Source: Pseudobdellovibrionaceae bacterium (lineage in GTDB: Bacteria; Bdellovibrionota; Bdellovibrionia; Bdellovibrionales; Bdellovibrionaceae). From it: a stretch of DNA of 48,530 bases. Below the pieces are notes generated by a model. That model did not search any database and had not been told where the DNA came from. It worked only from the letters and a program-made list of their open reading frames with translations. Made by a program: the position numbers and the translations under genes. The stretch covers positions 1 to 48,530 of the forward strand of contig JAOASS010000008.1 in assembly GCA_030158485.1 (NCBI GenBank), read 5' to 3'. Each line of letters begins with the position of its first letter. Positions within the stretch are counted from its first letter, which is position 1. This document shows positions 26,672 to 36,368 of this stretch, piece after piece.

Positions 26672-28246
26672 ATGAAAAATAGAGCCTTCTATTTTTTTAG
26701 TCTTATCACACTTTTAATTGCGAATCCGGTTTTTTCAAAAGCAAAAGTGACAGAAAACTCAATTTCACCCAATGTGACGATTGATAAGAAGACCCAAAAT
26801 AAAACTCTAGACTGGAAGCTTCAAAATCAAATTCGCTTAAGACAGGTTTTTTCAAAAGAAGGGGTTCTGCTTTCAGAAATAGAATGGAACGGAAAAGAAC
26901 GAATCGAGAGATTTTTTGATTCAAAGAATCATAAAATTGAAATGACTTATTTCATAAACAATCAAATCGTTAGAAAAGAAAAATCGGTGACTCGGAAAAT
27001 GACCCGCGAAACGGATGTTATTTTATACAAGCATGATCAGAAAAGTCCCCAAGTCTATTCTTTTCAATCTTCACTTGCAGAAGAAGTCACAGGAAATAAT
27101 TTTTGCAAACCTGATCAGTTGACACTTAAAAAATTATCACAACTTCAAGATTTAACTCCGTTATTTGGAAAAATAGCTTTGCTTAAAAAAGAAGGATCTT
27201 ATTATCAAACGACAATGAACGTTAAAATCGATTCCGCTTGCCTTAAAATTTATGGTTCAGAACTTACTTTAATTTTACAAAAACTTTTTCAAGATTCAAT
27301 GGCTTGCTTAAAAGATCTGAAAGGAAAGGGTTCAGATCAAAACTTCTTAAAAATTCAATCCTTATTAAATAACAAAGATAATCCATTAAAACTCAATTGC
27401 AGCAATCTCAATTTTCCATGGAAAAATTCAACAATGGCTTTTGCGACTGTTCCCGGAGACGCGACTCACCCACAAATCAACCTCAATCCAAAGAGGAAAG
27501 AAAATCTGAAAGAATTAAAAAACACTGTCTTTCACGAACTCTTGCATAATTGTGGGCATTTACATAACCACCACGTTGAATACATGTACGCTTGCCCCCA
27601 GTGTTGCCAAGAAAAGCAAGCCCGATACGAATTTGAATTTGAAAAACAAAAAATTGAAAGCGCTTGCCGCATTTGTGAAGGTGATTTTGAAAGCTCCACA
27701 GATACAAAGTATTTAAATGAACTTGTTGGTTGGTCTAATAAAGACTTCACTTATATCGCCACCAACAAGCTGATTGGACAAATATTTCAAGATAATCAAT
27801 TTGTTCCAGAAAAAGTCAAACTACTGGATCAATCCCTCAGTTCGGATTCAACAAGCGCAACAGTTAAAAGAAGTCTTCATGAAGCTTTCGGCCAACAACT
27901 GGGGCTGGATCCCATTAGTCCTGATTTACCAAAATCGACACCCAGTTTAAAAAATGCAGCCTATCACTTTACTTCGTCATTAAAAAAACTGCAAGGCGGC
28001 GACTTGGAAAGCGCTTTACTTGAAATAGAAAATGGCGCGCGAAGTTTTCCAACAGAGAAGTCAGTTCTTGCAAATGGAGATGAAAAAGCAAGTGAAAATC
28101 CTGTTGTTTTTGAAATGAAAGATTTAAAAAATCTTTATAAAAAATCCGCGTGGGCCCTTTACAAAAAGCTTGATAAAATGAACGCTGCAGAAGAAAATAT
28201 CAGCCGAGCCTATAATGTTTATGATTCTTTAGAAAATGGAAAGTAG
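26672..28246 (+). CDS. Exported metzincin-like zinc protein
   Basis: 524 residues with a signal peptide ending near residue 22 (NPVFSKA). Residues 288-298 read HELLHNCGHLH, an exact match to the metzincin zinc motif HExxHxxGxxH, and a Met (305) follows where a Met-turn could lie. Directly after comes CPQCC (308-312) and, 20 residues on, CRIC (332-335), two knuckles that could bind a second metal or form disulfides. The C-terminal 130 residues are helical. It is probably a periplasmic or secreted peptidase. Its 3' end overlaps the convergent tsaE gene by 18 bases. Confidence 0.78.
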   Translation: MKNRAFYFFSLITLLIANPVFSKAKVTENSISPNVTIDKKTQNKTLDWKLQNQIRLRQVFSKEGVLLSEIEWNGKERIERFFDSKNHKIEMTYFINNQIVRKEKSVTRKMTRETDVILYKHDQKSPQVYSFQSSLAEEVTGNNFCKPDQLTLKKLSQLQDLTPLFGKIALLKKEGSYYQTTMNVKIDSACLKIYGSELTLILQKLFQDSMACLKDLKGKGSDQNFLKIQSLLNNKDNPLKLNCSNLNFPWKNSTMAFATVPGDATHPQINLNPKRKENLKELKNTVFHELLHNCGHLHNHHVEYMYACPQCCQEKQARYEFEFEKQKIESACRICEGDFESSTDTKYLNELVGWSNKDFTYIATNKLIGQIFQDNQFVPEKVKLLDQSLSSDSTSATVKRSLHEAFGQQLGLDPISPDLPKSTPSLKNAAYHFTSSLKKLQGGDLESALLEIENGARSFPTEKSVLANGDEKASENPVVFEMKDLKNLYKKSAWALYKKLDKMNAAEENISRAYNVYDSLENGK

Positions 28247-28663
28247 AATGTCTCGAGTTTGATTGGCATCAGATTTCAGAATTTCAATCTTAATTTTATC
28301 CCAACCCCAGGGCCAGGCTTGATCATTGATCAGATTCGACCACTCGACAAATATCACATCTTCTTGATTTTCAAATAGATCCCAAAAACCAATACTTTCC
28401 AGATCTTCTTCGGATTTCAGCCGGTAAAGATCCACGTGGTGCAAATTCATTTTTTGAATTTGGTAAAGATGATGAAAAGCAAAAGTCGGTGACTGCACAG
28501 CTTGGCTTTTAAAAGCTTCGGCAACCGTTTTAACGAGCTCTGTTTTACCAGCGCCCAAATCCCCTGATAAAAGAAAAAGAGTCTTCGGTTTGACTAAAGG
28601 AACCACTTCAGATTTTACAAAGTTATGAAAGCTTTTAAGGTCTTTCGCTTTGAAAGTTTTCAT
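28229..28663 (-). CDS. tsaE: tRNA threonylcarbamoyladenosine biosynthesis ATPase TsaE
   Basis: TsaE is the small ATPase of the TsaB-TsaD-TsaE complex that makes t6A37, the substrate of MtaB. The 144 residues have the P-loop GDLGAGKT (34-41), QSPTFAFHH and HVDLYRL, and a late VEWS motif. It overlaps pdxJ by 4 bases and the convergent metzincin-like gene by 18 bases at its 3' end. Confidence 0.94.
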   Translation of the reverse strand: MKTFKAKDLKSFHNFVKSEVVPLVKPKTLFLLSGDLGAGKTELVKTVAEAFKSQAVQSPTFAFHHLYQIQKMNLHHVDLYRLKSEEDLESIGFWDLFENQEDVIFVEWSNLINDQAWPWGWDKIKIEILKSDANQTRDILLSIF

Positions 28664-29385
28664 TTCAAAACTTGAACCATTTTTTTTACGGAAGACTGAA
28701 GGCCCGATTTCAAAGATTCACAAACTAAAAAATGACCGATATTCACTTCTTTTAAAAACGGCAGCTGCGTGATTTTTTTTGCATGAGTGTAATCAAGGCC
28801 GTGTCCAGCATGAACTCTAAGACCTAAATGATAAGCCCTAGTGGCTGCTTTTTTTAGGCGATCCCATTCTTTTAATTTTCGCGCGCCCTGATAAAGGACC
28901 CAATGACCCGTGTGAAGTTCAATCGCATCAGCTCCCACTTCAAAAGCCGCTTTAACTTGATTCAGATCTGGCGCGATAAACAAAGAAATTTCGACTCCGC
29001 GAGCTTGGAGTTTTTGGATGGCTTTTTGAATATTTTTTTTATTTTTAATCACATCAAGTCCGCCTTCGGTCGTAAGTTCTTGACGTTTTTCAGGTACAAA
29101 ACAACACCATTCGGGCTTGTACTTATTCGCTAATTGAACCATTTTCTGGGTCACGGCCATTTCAAGATTCAAATCCACTGGGCACTTTTCTGAAAGAAGT
29201 TTGAGATCCTGTAACTGAATATGCCTTCGGTCTTCGCGCAAATGAATTGTGATTTGATCAGCACCAGCTTTGACACTTGCTAAAACCATTTCGAGAATAT
29301 CGGGGTAAGTGGTTTTCCCGCCACGCACTTGTCTTAAAGTCGCGACATGATCAACGTTCACACCCAGTCTGATTTTATTTTTCAT
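28660..29385 (-). CDS. pdxJ: Pyridoxine 5'-phosphate synthase
   Basis: PdxJ condenses 1-deoxyxylulose 5-phosphate with 3-amino-1-phosphohydroxyacetone to give pyridoxine 5'-phosphate. The 241-residue TIM barrel starts with LGVNVDHVATLRQVRG and has the substrate loop HLREDRRHI, an ELHTGHW strand and LRVHAGHGLDY near the end. It lies four bases after glmM. acpS, often next to pdxJ, is not present here. Confidence 0.96.
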   Translation of the reverse strand: MKNKIRLGVNVDHVATLRQVRGGKTTYPDILEMVLASVKAGADQITIHLREDRRHIQLQDLKLLSEKCPVDLNLEMAVTQKMVQLANKYKPEWCCFVPEKRQELTTEGGLDVIKNKKNIQKAIQKLQARGVEISLFIAPDLNQVKAAFEVGADAIELHTGHWVLYQGARKLKEWDRLKKAATRAYHLGLRVHAGHGLDYTHAKKITQLPFLKEVNIGHFLVCESLKSGLQSSVKKMVQVLK

Positions 29386-29389
29386 GAAT

Positions 29390-30784
29390 TTAGCTCAGTT
29401 CTTTTTCAAGCAAACGGGCAATTTGTTCAGCGTATTGATTGATTTTGATTTTATCAGGCCCTTCAACTAAAATCCGAATCACAGGTTCTGTTCCGGAAAA
29501 TCGAACGAAAGTTCGTCCAACCCCTTTCAGTTCTAAATCAATTTTTTCGATCAATTCAGTGTATCCAGGAATGGCACTGATTTCTTTTCGATTGCGGACT
29601 CGGCAGTTAATTAGAACTTGGGGTACGTCTTCGATTCCTGCGCTGAGTTCGCTCATTTTTTTGCCTGATTCTTTTAAAACAGCTAAAACAGCTAGGGCTG
29701 CAATACAACCATCACCAGTGGTTGAATGATCTCCGAAAATAATATGCCCTGATTGTTCTCCGCCCAGATTCAAATTTTTCTTTCTCATTTCTTCAACAAC
29801 GTATTTATCGCCGACTCCCACAATTGAAACTTGAATACCATTTTCTTTCATTTTCTTTTCTAAACCAAAATTGCTCATATGAGTGACAACAAGAGTGTTA
29901 TTTTTCAAAAGACCTTTTTCTTTTAAAAAAAGACCACAAAGACCCAAAATATGATCCCCATTAACAATTTCACCTTTTTCATCGCACATGATGACCCGGT
30001 CGGCATCCCCGTCTAAACTAATCCCCACATCGGCCCGGAATTCTTTTACGGCTTCCACTAATTTCGCCGGATAAAGAGCCCCGACTTTATCATTAATATT
30101 GGTCCCATTTGGATTATCACCTAGCTGAATCACTTCAGCACCTAGTTCTTCAAAAATAGCAGGCGCTACTTTGTAAGCGGCTCCGTTTGCGGTATCCAGC
30201 ACGATTCTTAAACCATCCAGAGTGTGTTCCAGTGGGAAAGTGTTTTTTGCATAGACAATGTAGCGACCTTGGGCGTCTTCTATTCGCTTGGTACGTCCCA
30301 CTTCGCGAGATTGGGGCAAATATTTTGTTAGATCTTCTTCGTTTACTAAACGCTCAATCTCTTTTTCAACTGATTCAGGAATTTTATAACCATCCGATCC
30401 GAAAATCTTAATTCCATTATCCATAAAAGCATTATGAGAAGCTGAAATCACAATTCCCGCAGAAGCCCTCATTGTGCGAGTCAAATATCCAATTCCTGGA
30501 GTCGGGAGTGGACCCACGAGCTGGACATAAACGCCCATTGAATTAAGACCTGAAGACAAAGCTTGTTCAATCATATAACCACTGAGCCTGGTGTCTTTTC
30601 CGATCACGACTTTTTTATTAGGACTTTGACTGGCTAAAACTTTTCTTTGCAAAAGCAAACCAATTGCTTGACCAATTTTAACAACAGTTCCCGGAGTCAT
30701 GGGTTCAACATTGGCTGTGCCGCGAATACCATCTGTGCCGAACAGTTTATTTTTTATGATTTTTTCATTTTTAACAATTGCCAT
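29390..30784 (-). CDS. glmM: Phosphoglucosamine mutase
   Basis: GlmM converts glucosamine-6-phosphate to the 1-phosphate, the entry to UDP-GlcNAc for murein and LPS. 464 residues contain LFGTDGIRG at the start, the phosphoserine loop SASHN (Ser116), the metal loop DGDADR, the sugar-binding GGEQSGHI and the phosphate-binding RFSGTEP. It follows cdaR by 15 bases. The cdaA-cdaR-glmM order is the same as in Firmicutes, where CdaA and GlmM interact. Confidence 0.96.
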   Translation of the reverse strand: MAIVKNEKIIKNKLFGTDGIRGTANVEPMTPGTVVKIGQAIGLLLQRKVLASQSPNKKVVIGKDTRLSGYMIEQALSSGLNSMGVYVQLVGPLPTPGIGYLTRTMRASAGIVISASHNAFMDNGIKIFGSDGYKIPESVEKEIERLVNEEDLTKYLPQSREVGRTKRIEDAQGRYIVYAKNTFPLEHTLDGLRIVLDTANGAAYKVAPAIFEELGAEVIQLGDNPNGTNINDKVGALYPAKLVEAVKEFRADVGISLDGDADRVIMCDEKGEIVNGDHILGLCGLFLKEKGLLKNNTLVVTHMSNFGLEKKMKENGIQVSIVGVGDKYVVEEMRKKNLNLGGEQSGHIIFGDHSTTGDGCIAALAVLAVLKESGKKMSELSAGIEDVPQVLINCRVRNRKEISAIPGYTELIEKIDLELKGVGRTFVRFSGTEPVIRILVEGPDKIKINQYAEQIARLLEKELS

Positions 30785-30799
30785 AGGAAAATGAGAATA

Positions 30800-31195
30800 T
30801 TACTTTTTATCCGTCACTTCAACTCGAATCATATTCGGCCTTACGCTTAAGACTTTGACTCCCACAGGAGCTTGAATCAACTGAGTCGGAATATCCACTT
30901 CAGTGACACCCGTCCGGCCACCTGTTAAATCAAGAATCAGCTTTTGAGTCTTTGGGTCGTCAATGAAATGCTTGAGAGCGGACCTGGGCCCTGAAACGCG
31001 GACTCGAATTCGGTCTGCAGTTTGAGCCAAAACGGCTTGATCATCTGAAGTCATAATTTCAAGGTTTATCACTTTAGTCAGAACGAAATCACGTCTTCCC
31101 ATCACAGTGGTCCACAAAAAAAGCGCAATGATCAGCGCCATCGTTTTTGCGACCCAGTTTTCTTGAAAAAAATGACGAAATTGTTCTTTAATCAT
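30800..31195 (-). CDS. cdaR: CdaR-like YbbR-domain protein
   Basis: 131 residues: a short cytoplasmic start, one membrane helix (about 14-32, AKTMALIIALFLWTTV) and a single YbbR domain of small beta-strands (RVRVSGP, LILDLTGGRTG, VLSVRPNMIRVEV) on the outer side. I choose the ATG at 31195, which overlaps the cdaA stop by 8 bases (ATGATTAA); the frame from 31237 would lie inside cdaA. In known systems CdaR is membrane-bound and modulates CdaA. Firmicute CdaR has several YbbR domains; this one is minimal. Confidence 0.85.
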   Translation of the reverse strand: MIKEQFRHFFQENWVAKTMALIIALFLWTTVMGRRDFVLTKVINLEIMTSDDQAVLAQTADRIRVRVSGPRSALKHFIDDPKTQKLILDLTGGRTGVTEVDIPTQLIQAPVGVKVLSVRPNMIRVEVTDKK

Positions 31196-31973
31196 GTTTA
31201 AGTCCAAAAGCTTGATAGATAGCGAATCTGACATCACTTAATTCCACATGGGGTCTTAAGTGTCCCCCTTGAACCAATCCAACAGATTGATACTCTTCAC
31301 TGATAACAAAAACTAAAGCATCCGTTTCTTCGGTTAAGCCAATGGCTGCGCGATGACGAGTCCCTAGATTTTTATCTAATGCCGGATTTTTTGAAAGTGG
31401 CAAGACGTTGCTAACGCTATGAATACGACCTTGCCGAATTAAAACAGCACCATCATGAATGGGACTCGTTGGATGAAATATGCTGGTAATCAGTTCAGAT
31501 GAAACTTTCGAATCAAGATCTAAGCCGTTTTCAATGTAATTATCGACTAAAATATCTTTTTCAACAACCACAAGACCGCCATAACCCCGAGCCGCTGTGG
31601 ACATAATTCCTTTTGCCAATTCTTCTGCAACTTGGGTGTCTTGCGCACGGTTTTGGCCTGTAAAAAAAGCACCGCTGCCGATATGGGCTAAGGCTCGACG
31701 AATTTCACCTTGAAATAAAATGACAGCAATCACAAATAAATTTGAAAAGAACTTTTCCAGTAACCAATTCAAAGTGTAAAGTTCAAGACCTTGGCTGGCC
31801 AAGTAAGTAATCGCCAAAACAGCCAGACCAGATAACATTTGGGCCGTGCCCGTTTTTTGCACTAGAAGCAAAAGACGGTAAACAATAATCCAAACAAGAA
31901 TGATATCAAAAAAATCGGCCAACCGAATTTGACTAAAAAGAAAAATAATATTTTCAAATAAAGTTGGTAGCAT
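31188..31973 (-). CDS. cdaA: Diadenylate cyclase CdaA
   Basis: CdaA makes c-di-AMP from two ATP. The 261-residue protein has three N-terminal membrane helices (about 19-38, 46-62, 75-88) and a cytoplasmic DAC domain with the catalytic DGA (174-176) and the GTRHR motif (204-208). Its place upstream of cdaR and glmM and downstream of ftsH suggests control of wall synthesis or osmotic state. No c-di-AMP phosphodiesterase or receptor is in this window. Confidence 0.94.
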   Translation of the reverse strand: MLPTLFENIIFLFSQIRLADFFDIILVWIIVYRLLLLVQKTGTAQMLSGLAVLAITYLASQGLELYTLNWLLEKFFSNLFVIAVILFQGEIRRALAHIGSGAFFTGQNRAQDTQVAEELAKGIMSTAARGYGGLVVVEKDILVDNYIENGLDLDSKVSSELITSIFHPTSPIHDGAVLIRQGRIHSVSNVLPLSKNPALDKNLGTRHRAAIGLTEETDALVFVISEEYQSVGLVQGGHLRPHVELSDVRFAIYQAFGLKHD

Positions 31974-31986
31974 TTTTTTATATCTT

Positions 31987-33957
31987 CTAAGCTGTCACAG
32001 GACCCGTATTACCAACAGGATCACTACCAGAAACTTTTGCTGGCCCCACAGAAGCCGGAGTCACAACACCTAATCCCCCGCCACCACTGTTTTCTTTTTT
32101 ATTGGCTCGTACTTTTTCAATTTCTGCCGGATCCATGCCATCAACAAGCATTTGAACTTCTGCGCCGTCAATTGTTTCAAATATTAATAGAGCTTGCGTG
32201 ATTCTTTCTAAAGCTTCTTTTTTATCTTTCAAAATTGCGAAAGCTTTTTTGTAACCTTCATCGATTATTCTTGAAACTTCACCGTCAATTTCTTCAGCTT
32301 TACTATCAGAATAATCTCTTGCCGCTTGCCCGCTGTTCATTCCTAAGAAAACAGGTCCTTCACGCTTTTCATAAGCCAAAGGTCCCAGTTTTTCACTCAT
32401 GCCCCATTCACAAACCATTCGACGTGCCAGTTGGGTTGCGCGCTCGATATCATTGGCTGCACCAGCTGTGAAATCTTCATAAACAATCGCTTCAGCAGCC
32501 CGTCCACCGAAAGCAAAAGCAATCCAGTTTTCAGCTTGTTTTTTAGAAAAACTGAGTTGATCTTTTTCAGGTAAAGTCTGAGTCAAACCCAAAGCCATTC
32601 CACGAGGAATAATCGTCACTTTGTGAATGGGATCAAGACCTGGAAGACTGACTCCGACAAGAGTATGACCTGCTTCATGGTAAGCTGTCATTTTGCGATC
32701 TTCTTCTGAAATCACCATTGATCGGCGTTCACTGCCCATAATCACTTTGTCTTTTGCTTTTTCAAAATCTTCCATCTCAAGATATTTTTTATCTTGCCGA
32801 GCCGCGACCAGAGCCGCTTCATTCACTAAGTTTTCAAGATCGGCCCCTGTGAATCCCGGAGTTCCCCGAGCAATTTTTTGCGCATCAACATCAGGACCAA
32901 TTGGAGTTTTTCGAATGTGAACTCCTAAAATTTGTTCGCGCCCTTTTAAGTCTGGCTTATTCACAACGACTCGACGATCAAAACGACCGGGCCTGAGCAA
33001 AGCTGGATCTAAAACATCAGGGCGATTTGTTGCCGCAACGATAATCACACCTTCAGAAGACTCAAAACCATCCATTTCAACTAATAACTGATTTAAAGTT
33101 TGTTCGCGTTCATCATGTCCGCCGCCCATGCCGGCTCCACGATGACGTCCGACAGCATCAATTTCATCAATAAAAATTAAGCAGGGTGCGCTTTTTTTAC
33201 CTTGCTCAAAAAGATCACGAACTCGACTCGCACCCACGCCGACAAACATTTCAACGAAGTCAGATCCCGAAATTGTAAAAAAAGGAACCCCAGCTTCACC
33301 CGCTACCGCCCGAGCCAGTAATGTTTTACCTGTTCCTGGAGACCCTACGAGTAAGACACCTTTGGGGATTCGCCCTCCCAAACGTGTAAATTTTTTGGGA
33401 TCCTTTAAAAAGGCGACGATTTCTTGAAGATCATCTTTAGCTTCATCAACACCTGCGACTTCTTTAAAAGTCACCCGATTTTTGTGCTCCGTTAAAAGCT
33501 TGGCTCGAGACTTTCCAAAGCTCATGGCTTTTCCTCCACCGACTTGAATTTGTCGCATGATGAAAAGAAAAAGTCCCACAATCAAAATAAGAGGTAACCA
33601 ATTAGTCAGGAAAGCTGCTAAAAAACCGTTTCCTTCTTCGCGCTCATAGCGAGGCACGATTCCTTTTTCCTTTAATTGATTGTAAACGGCATCACCGGGA
33701 TTCCCAATAAAACTAAAATGTGTGCCGCTGTATTTTTTTTCAAATTCGGGTTTTACTTCACCCACGAACTTGCCGCTGTCTAAATAAATAACAAGCTTAT
33801 CGGCTTGAACTTCTTGCGCTTCAACAGCTGTGATAAATTTATTAAAACTAAAATCTTGAATAAACTTTTGCTGCTTTGTCTGATAAGTTTGAACAAGAAA
33901 AATCCCCATCACAAATAACAAAAACCAAAAGGCTAAAACTTTTTGCCCAGATTTCAT
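31987..33957 (-). CDS. ftsH: ATP-dependent zinc metalloprotease FtsH
   Basis: A membrane-bound AAA protease that degrades damaged membrane proteins and regulators. 656 residues: membrane helix at 8-24, a periplasmic domain, a second helix about 118-136, Walker A GSPGTGKT (205-212), Walker B IFIDEID (261-267), the SRH region with [18 protein letters not shown], and the zinc site HEAGH (427-431). The last 35 residues are a Gly/Pro/Val-rich tail. GGAAGG lies about ten bases before the ATG. tilS lies upstream, a common pairing. Confidence 0.97.
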   Translation of the reverse strand: MKSGQKVLAFWFLLFVMGIFLVQTYQTKQQKFIQDFSFNKFITAVEAQEVQADKLVIYLDSGKFVGEVKPEFEKKYSGTHFSFIGNPGDAVYNQLKEKGIVPRYEREEGNGFLAAFLTNWLPLILIVGLFLFIMRQIQVGGGKAMSFGKSRAKLLTEHKNRVTFKEVAGVDEAKDDLQEIVAFLKDPKKFTRLGGRIPKGVLLVGSPGTGKTLLARAVAGEAGVPFFTISGSDFVEMFVGVGASRVRDLFEQGKKSAPCLIFIDEIDAVGRHRGAGMGGGHDEREQTLNQLLVEMDGFESSEGVIIVAATNRPDVLDPALLRPGRFDRRVVVNKPDLKGREQILGVHIRKTPIGPDVDAQKIARGTPGFTGADLENLVNEAALVAARQDKKYLEMEDFEKAKDKVIMGSERRSMVISEEDRKMTAYHEAGHTLVGVSLPGLDPIHKVTIIPRGMALGLTQTLPEKDQLSFSKKQAENWIAFAFGGRAAEAIVYEDFTAGAANDIERATQLARRMVCEWGMSEKLGPLAYEKREGPVFLGMNSGQAARDYSDSKAEEIDGEVSRIIDEGYKKAFAILKDKKEALERITQALLIFETIDGAEVQMLVDGMDPAEIEKVRANKKENSGGGGLGVVTPASVGPAKVSGSDPVGNTGPVTA

Positions 33958-34067
33958 AGTCGATCATCCTTCCATGGAATCGAAGTTTCCACGATCCGAC
34001 TTGATCGCAGATCCTTCATTCCGTCACTTTAAATTGTAGAGCTTTCGCAGAGTGGAAACCAGTGAAA
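33958..34067 (-). promoter_or_regulatory. Possible ftsH promoter region
   Basis: The 110-base gap before ftsH holds TACAAT (minus strand, 34038-34033) as a possible -10 with a poor -35. Two 8-base inverted-repeat arms, GTTTCCAC (33985-33992) and GTGGAAAC (34052-34059), could fold the leader. Confidence 0.3.
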
Positions 34068-35012
34068 CTAAAGAGGCTTCACTAAAATTCGCTGTGCGTT
34101 AACAGACCAAGTTGCGCCTGCCAGCTTAAACGTGAGTCGCCCTTGAACATTGTCCAGACGTTTTTGCACTTCTTTTAACTGTCCTGAGGTAAATTGGGAT
34201 AATCCTTGGCTTTTAAGCAACAACGCCAAGTGCTGAAGCTGATCTTTTTGATTCAGGGTGGTATAGTCTGAACGTTTGATTGAATTTTGAATGATTGAAT
34301 TTTTTGTTTTTAAAGTTGAAATTTGATCTAGACTTTCAGCCATCCGGTGCAAACTTCCAGGCCTTGCTTTTTCTAAAAGAGGAAGCCAACGATGCCGAAT
34401 CCAGTTACGAAAGTATTTTGTGTTTTTATTACTGGGGTCTTCACACCATTTCATTTTATTTTCATTTAAGAAGATTTTTAAAATACTTGAATCCGTTTCT
34501 AAAAAAGGCCTGAATACGGGCGCGTTCCAAATTTTCATACTCTGAAGTCCTGCGGGCCCGGTGCCCCGAATAAGTCTCATCAGCCTGGTTTCAAGAAGAT
34601 CCTGAAAGTGGTGCGCCATGACAATCACAGAGTCAGGATTTTTTATCATCCATTCTTTCAAAAAATTTCTTCTGAAATTTCGAAACTCATTTTCACTTTT
34701 CATTTCGACAGAACTGCGAATCGAATGAAAAGTAATTTTTTCTTTTCGACAAATTTCTTGAACAAATTGACAAGCTTGATTTCTAAAGTGGAAGTTTTCA
34801 CCAGGACCGTGATGGGCATGAAAAACTTGAATTTTGATCGGTAAGTCCTTCATCACTTGAAAAAGAGCCAGCGAATCAGCTCCCCCAGAAACACACAGTA
34901 AGAATTTTTTTTGAGCAAAACCTGAAGGCAAGTTCTGATTGCAGGTTCTCCACACTTGATGATGTAAACTGGACCATTTTTGCGAACTCAATCTTGGCCC
35001 ACGACTTTCCAA
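34068..35012 (-). CDS. tilS: tRNA-Ile lysidine synthase
   Basis: TilS converts C34 of the CAU-anticodon Ile tRNA to lysidine so that it reads AUA. 314 residues with the PP-loop SGGADS (42-47), HAHHGPG, MAHHFQDLLETRLMRLIRGTG and WCEDPSN. It is of the shorter type with little of the C-terminal domain found in the E. coli enzyme. The start is uncertain: TTG at 35012 overlaps the aldehyde dehydrogenase gene by 25 bases, while TTG at 34991 forms a 4-base TTGA overlap with its stop and gives 307 residues. Confidence 0.92.
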   Translation of the reverse strand: MESRGPRLSSQKWSSLHHQVWRTCNQNLPSGFAQKKFLLCVSGGADSLALFQVMKDLPIKIQVFHAHHGPGENFHFRNQACQFVQEICRKEKITFHSIRSSVEMKSENEFRNFRRNFLKEWMIKNPDSVIVMAHHFQDLLETRLMRLIRGTGPAGLQSMKIWNAPVFRPFLETDSSILKIFLNENKMKWCEDPSNKNTKYFRNWIRHRWLPLLEKARPGSLHRMAESLDQISTLKTKNSIIQNSIKRSDYTTLNQKDQLQHLALLLKSQGLSQFTSGQLKEVQKRLDNVQGRLTFKLAGATWSVNAQRILVKPL

Positions 35013-36349
35013 TTGATAAAATCATGTAAACCTTCGACACCCATTTCACGCCCAATCCCTGACTCCTTAAGACCGCCAAAAGGCACTCGTGGATCGGATT
35101 GCACATAAGAATTGATCACAAATGTTCCCGCTTGAATCTTTTTTGAAACTTGATTTGCTAATTCAAAGTCTTTTGTAAAAATCCCTGCACCTAAACCAAA
35201 AGGGCCGGCGTTGATGCATTGAATGACTTCTTCCAAATCTGTAAATCGATAAAGACTTGCGACTGGTGCGAAAATTTCTTCATTTTCAAAAACTTTTAAG
35301 CTTGATCCAAAGTCAAGAATTCCTAATTGTGTGTAGTTCCCAGTTTTTGGTAATTCAAAACGGGTCCAATCAAGTTTAGCACCTGCGTAGTGGGCTCTTT
35401 TTGTTTGGTCTAATAAAGTTTGCAAGAATTTTGCAGAAGCAAGAGGTCCTACTTGGGTTTCAGGGTCTAGAGGATCTCCAATTTTATAATATTCATAAGC
35501 TTCCTTGAATTTCTTTTTAAATTCCAAAAAAACCTGATCATGAATGAAAAACCTTTTGCCTGCGATACAAGATTGTCCACTATTAATCAGTCTTGATTGG
35601 ACACAAGCTTGGACCGATTTTTCCAGGTCACAATCGGGCATGATAATATAAGGATCAGATCCTCCAAGCTCTAAAACACATTTCTTAAGGCTTGCACCCG
35701 CTAATTGGGCAATGGACTTTCCAACAGATGTGCTTCCTGTAAAAGTCACAGCTTGAATCAAAAACGACTTGATCACTTCGGCCGTATCCGCGTGGGACAA
35801 GCGCAAATTAAGCAAAAACTTTTGCCCGTCCACTTCACAAACTTTTTCCATCAGCTCAGCACAGCCCGCAACTTCGACAGAGTGCCTTAAAACAATTAAA
35901 TTTCCAGTCATCCAAGCGCAAGCGGCCATTCGCAAAGCCTGCCAGTAAGGAAAATTCCAAGGCTGAATACTCAAAATAAGTCCATAGGGCTCGGGTCTGA
36001 TTGCGGTTTTTTTATAATGAGCTTTAATTTCTTTTTCTTGAATATTTTGAACCGCTAAATCCGCGATTATCTCAAGTGCCAGAGCACATTTTTCAACTTC
36101 AGATAAACTTTGAGTGATTGGCTTTCCCATTTCAAGAGTTGCTTGTCGAGCCAGAGTTTCTTTTTGCGATCTCAGCTGATGAGCTAACTTTTTGATCACT
36201 TGGGCTCGGGATTCTAAAGTTTGATTTTTCCACTTAACTTGAAAAGCAGAAAATTCACGAATCTTTTCAAAAGCTTCTGACAATGAATGAAAAGAGTACT
36301 CTGATAAAAAGCTTTGATCCGTAGGATTGGTCGTTTTAAAATTAGGCAT
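34988..36349 (-). CDS. NAD(P)-dependent aldehyde dehydrogenase, succinate-semialdehyde type
   Basis: 453 residues of the aldehyde dehydrogenase superfamily: IQPWNFPYWQALR near 128-140, TFTGSTSVGK for cofactor binding, general base Glu227 in LELGGSDP, and nucleophile Cys261 in NSGQSCIAGKR. The pattern is closest to the succinate-semialdehyde dehydrogenase group, but substrate cannot be fixed from sequence. It heads the minus-strand run leading into tilS and overlaps it slightly. Confidence 0.88.
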   Translation of the reverse strand: MPNFKTTNPTDQSFLSEYSFHSLSEAFEKIREFSAFQVKWKNQTLESRAQVIKKLAHQLRSQKETLARQATLEMGKPITQSLSEVEKCALALEIIADLAVQNIQEKEIKAHYKKTAIRPEPYGLILSIQPWNFPYWQALRMAACAWMTGNLIVLRHSVEVAGCAELMEKVCEVDGQKFLLNLRLSHADTAEVIKSFLIQAVTFTGSTSVGKSIAQLAGASLKKCVLELGGSDPYIIMPDCDLEKSVQACVQSRLINSGQSCIAGKRFFIHDQVFLEFKKKFKEAYEYYKIGDPLDPETQVGPLASAKFLQTLLDQTKRAHYAGAKLDWTRFELPKTGNYTQLGILDFGSSLKVFENEEIFAPVASLYRFTDLEEVIQCINAGPFGLGAGIFTKDFELANQVSKKIQAGTFVINSYVQSDPRVPFGGLKESGIGREMGVEGLHDFINWKVVGQD

Positions 36350-36368
36350 ATTTAAGTCTAGTCAGTTC

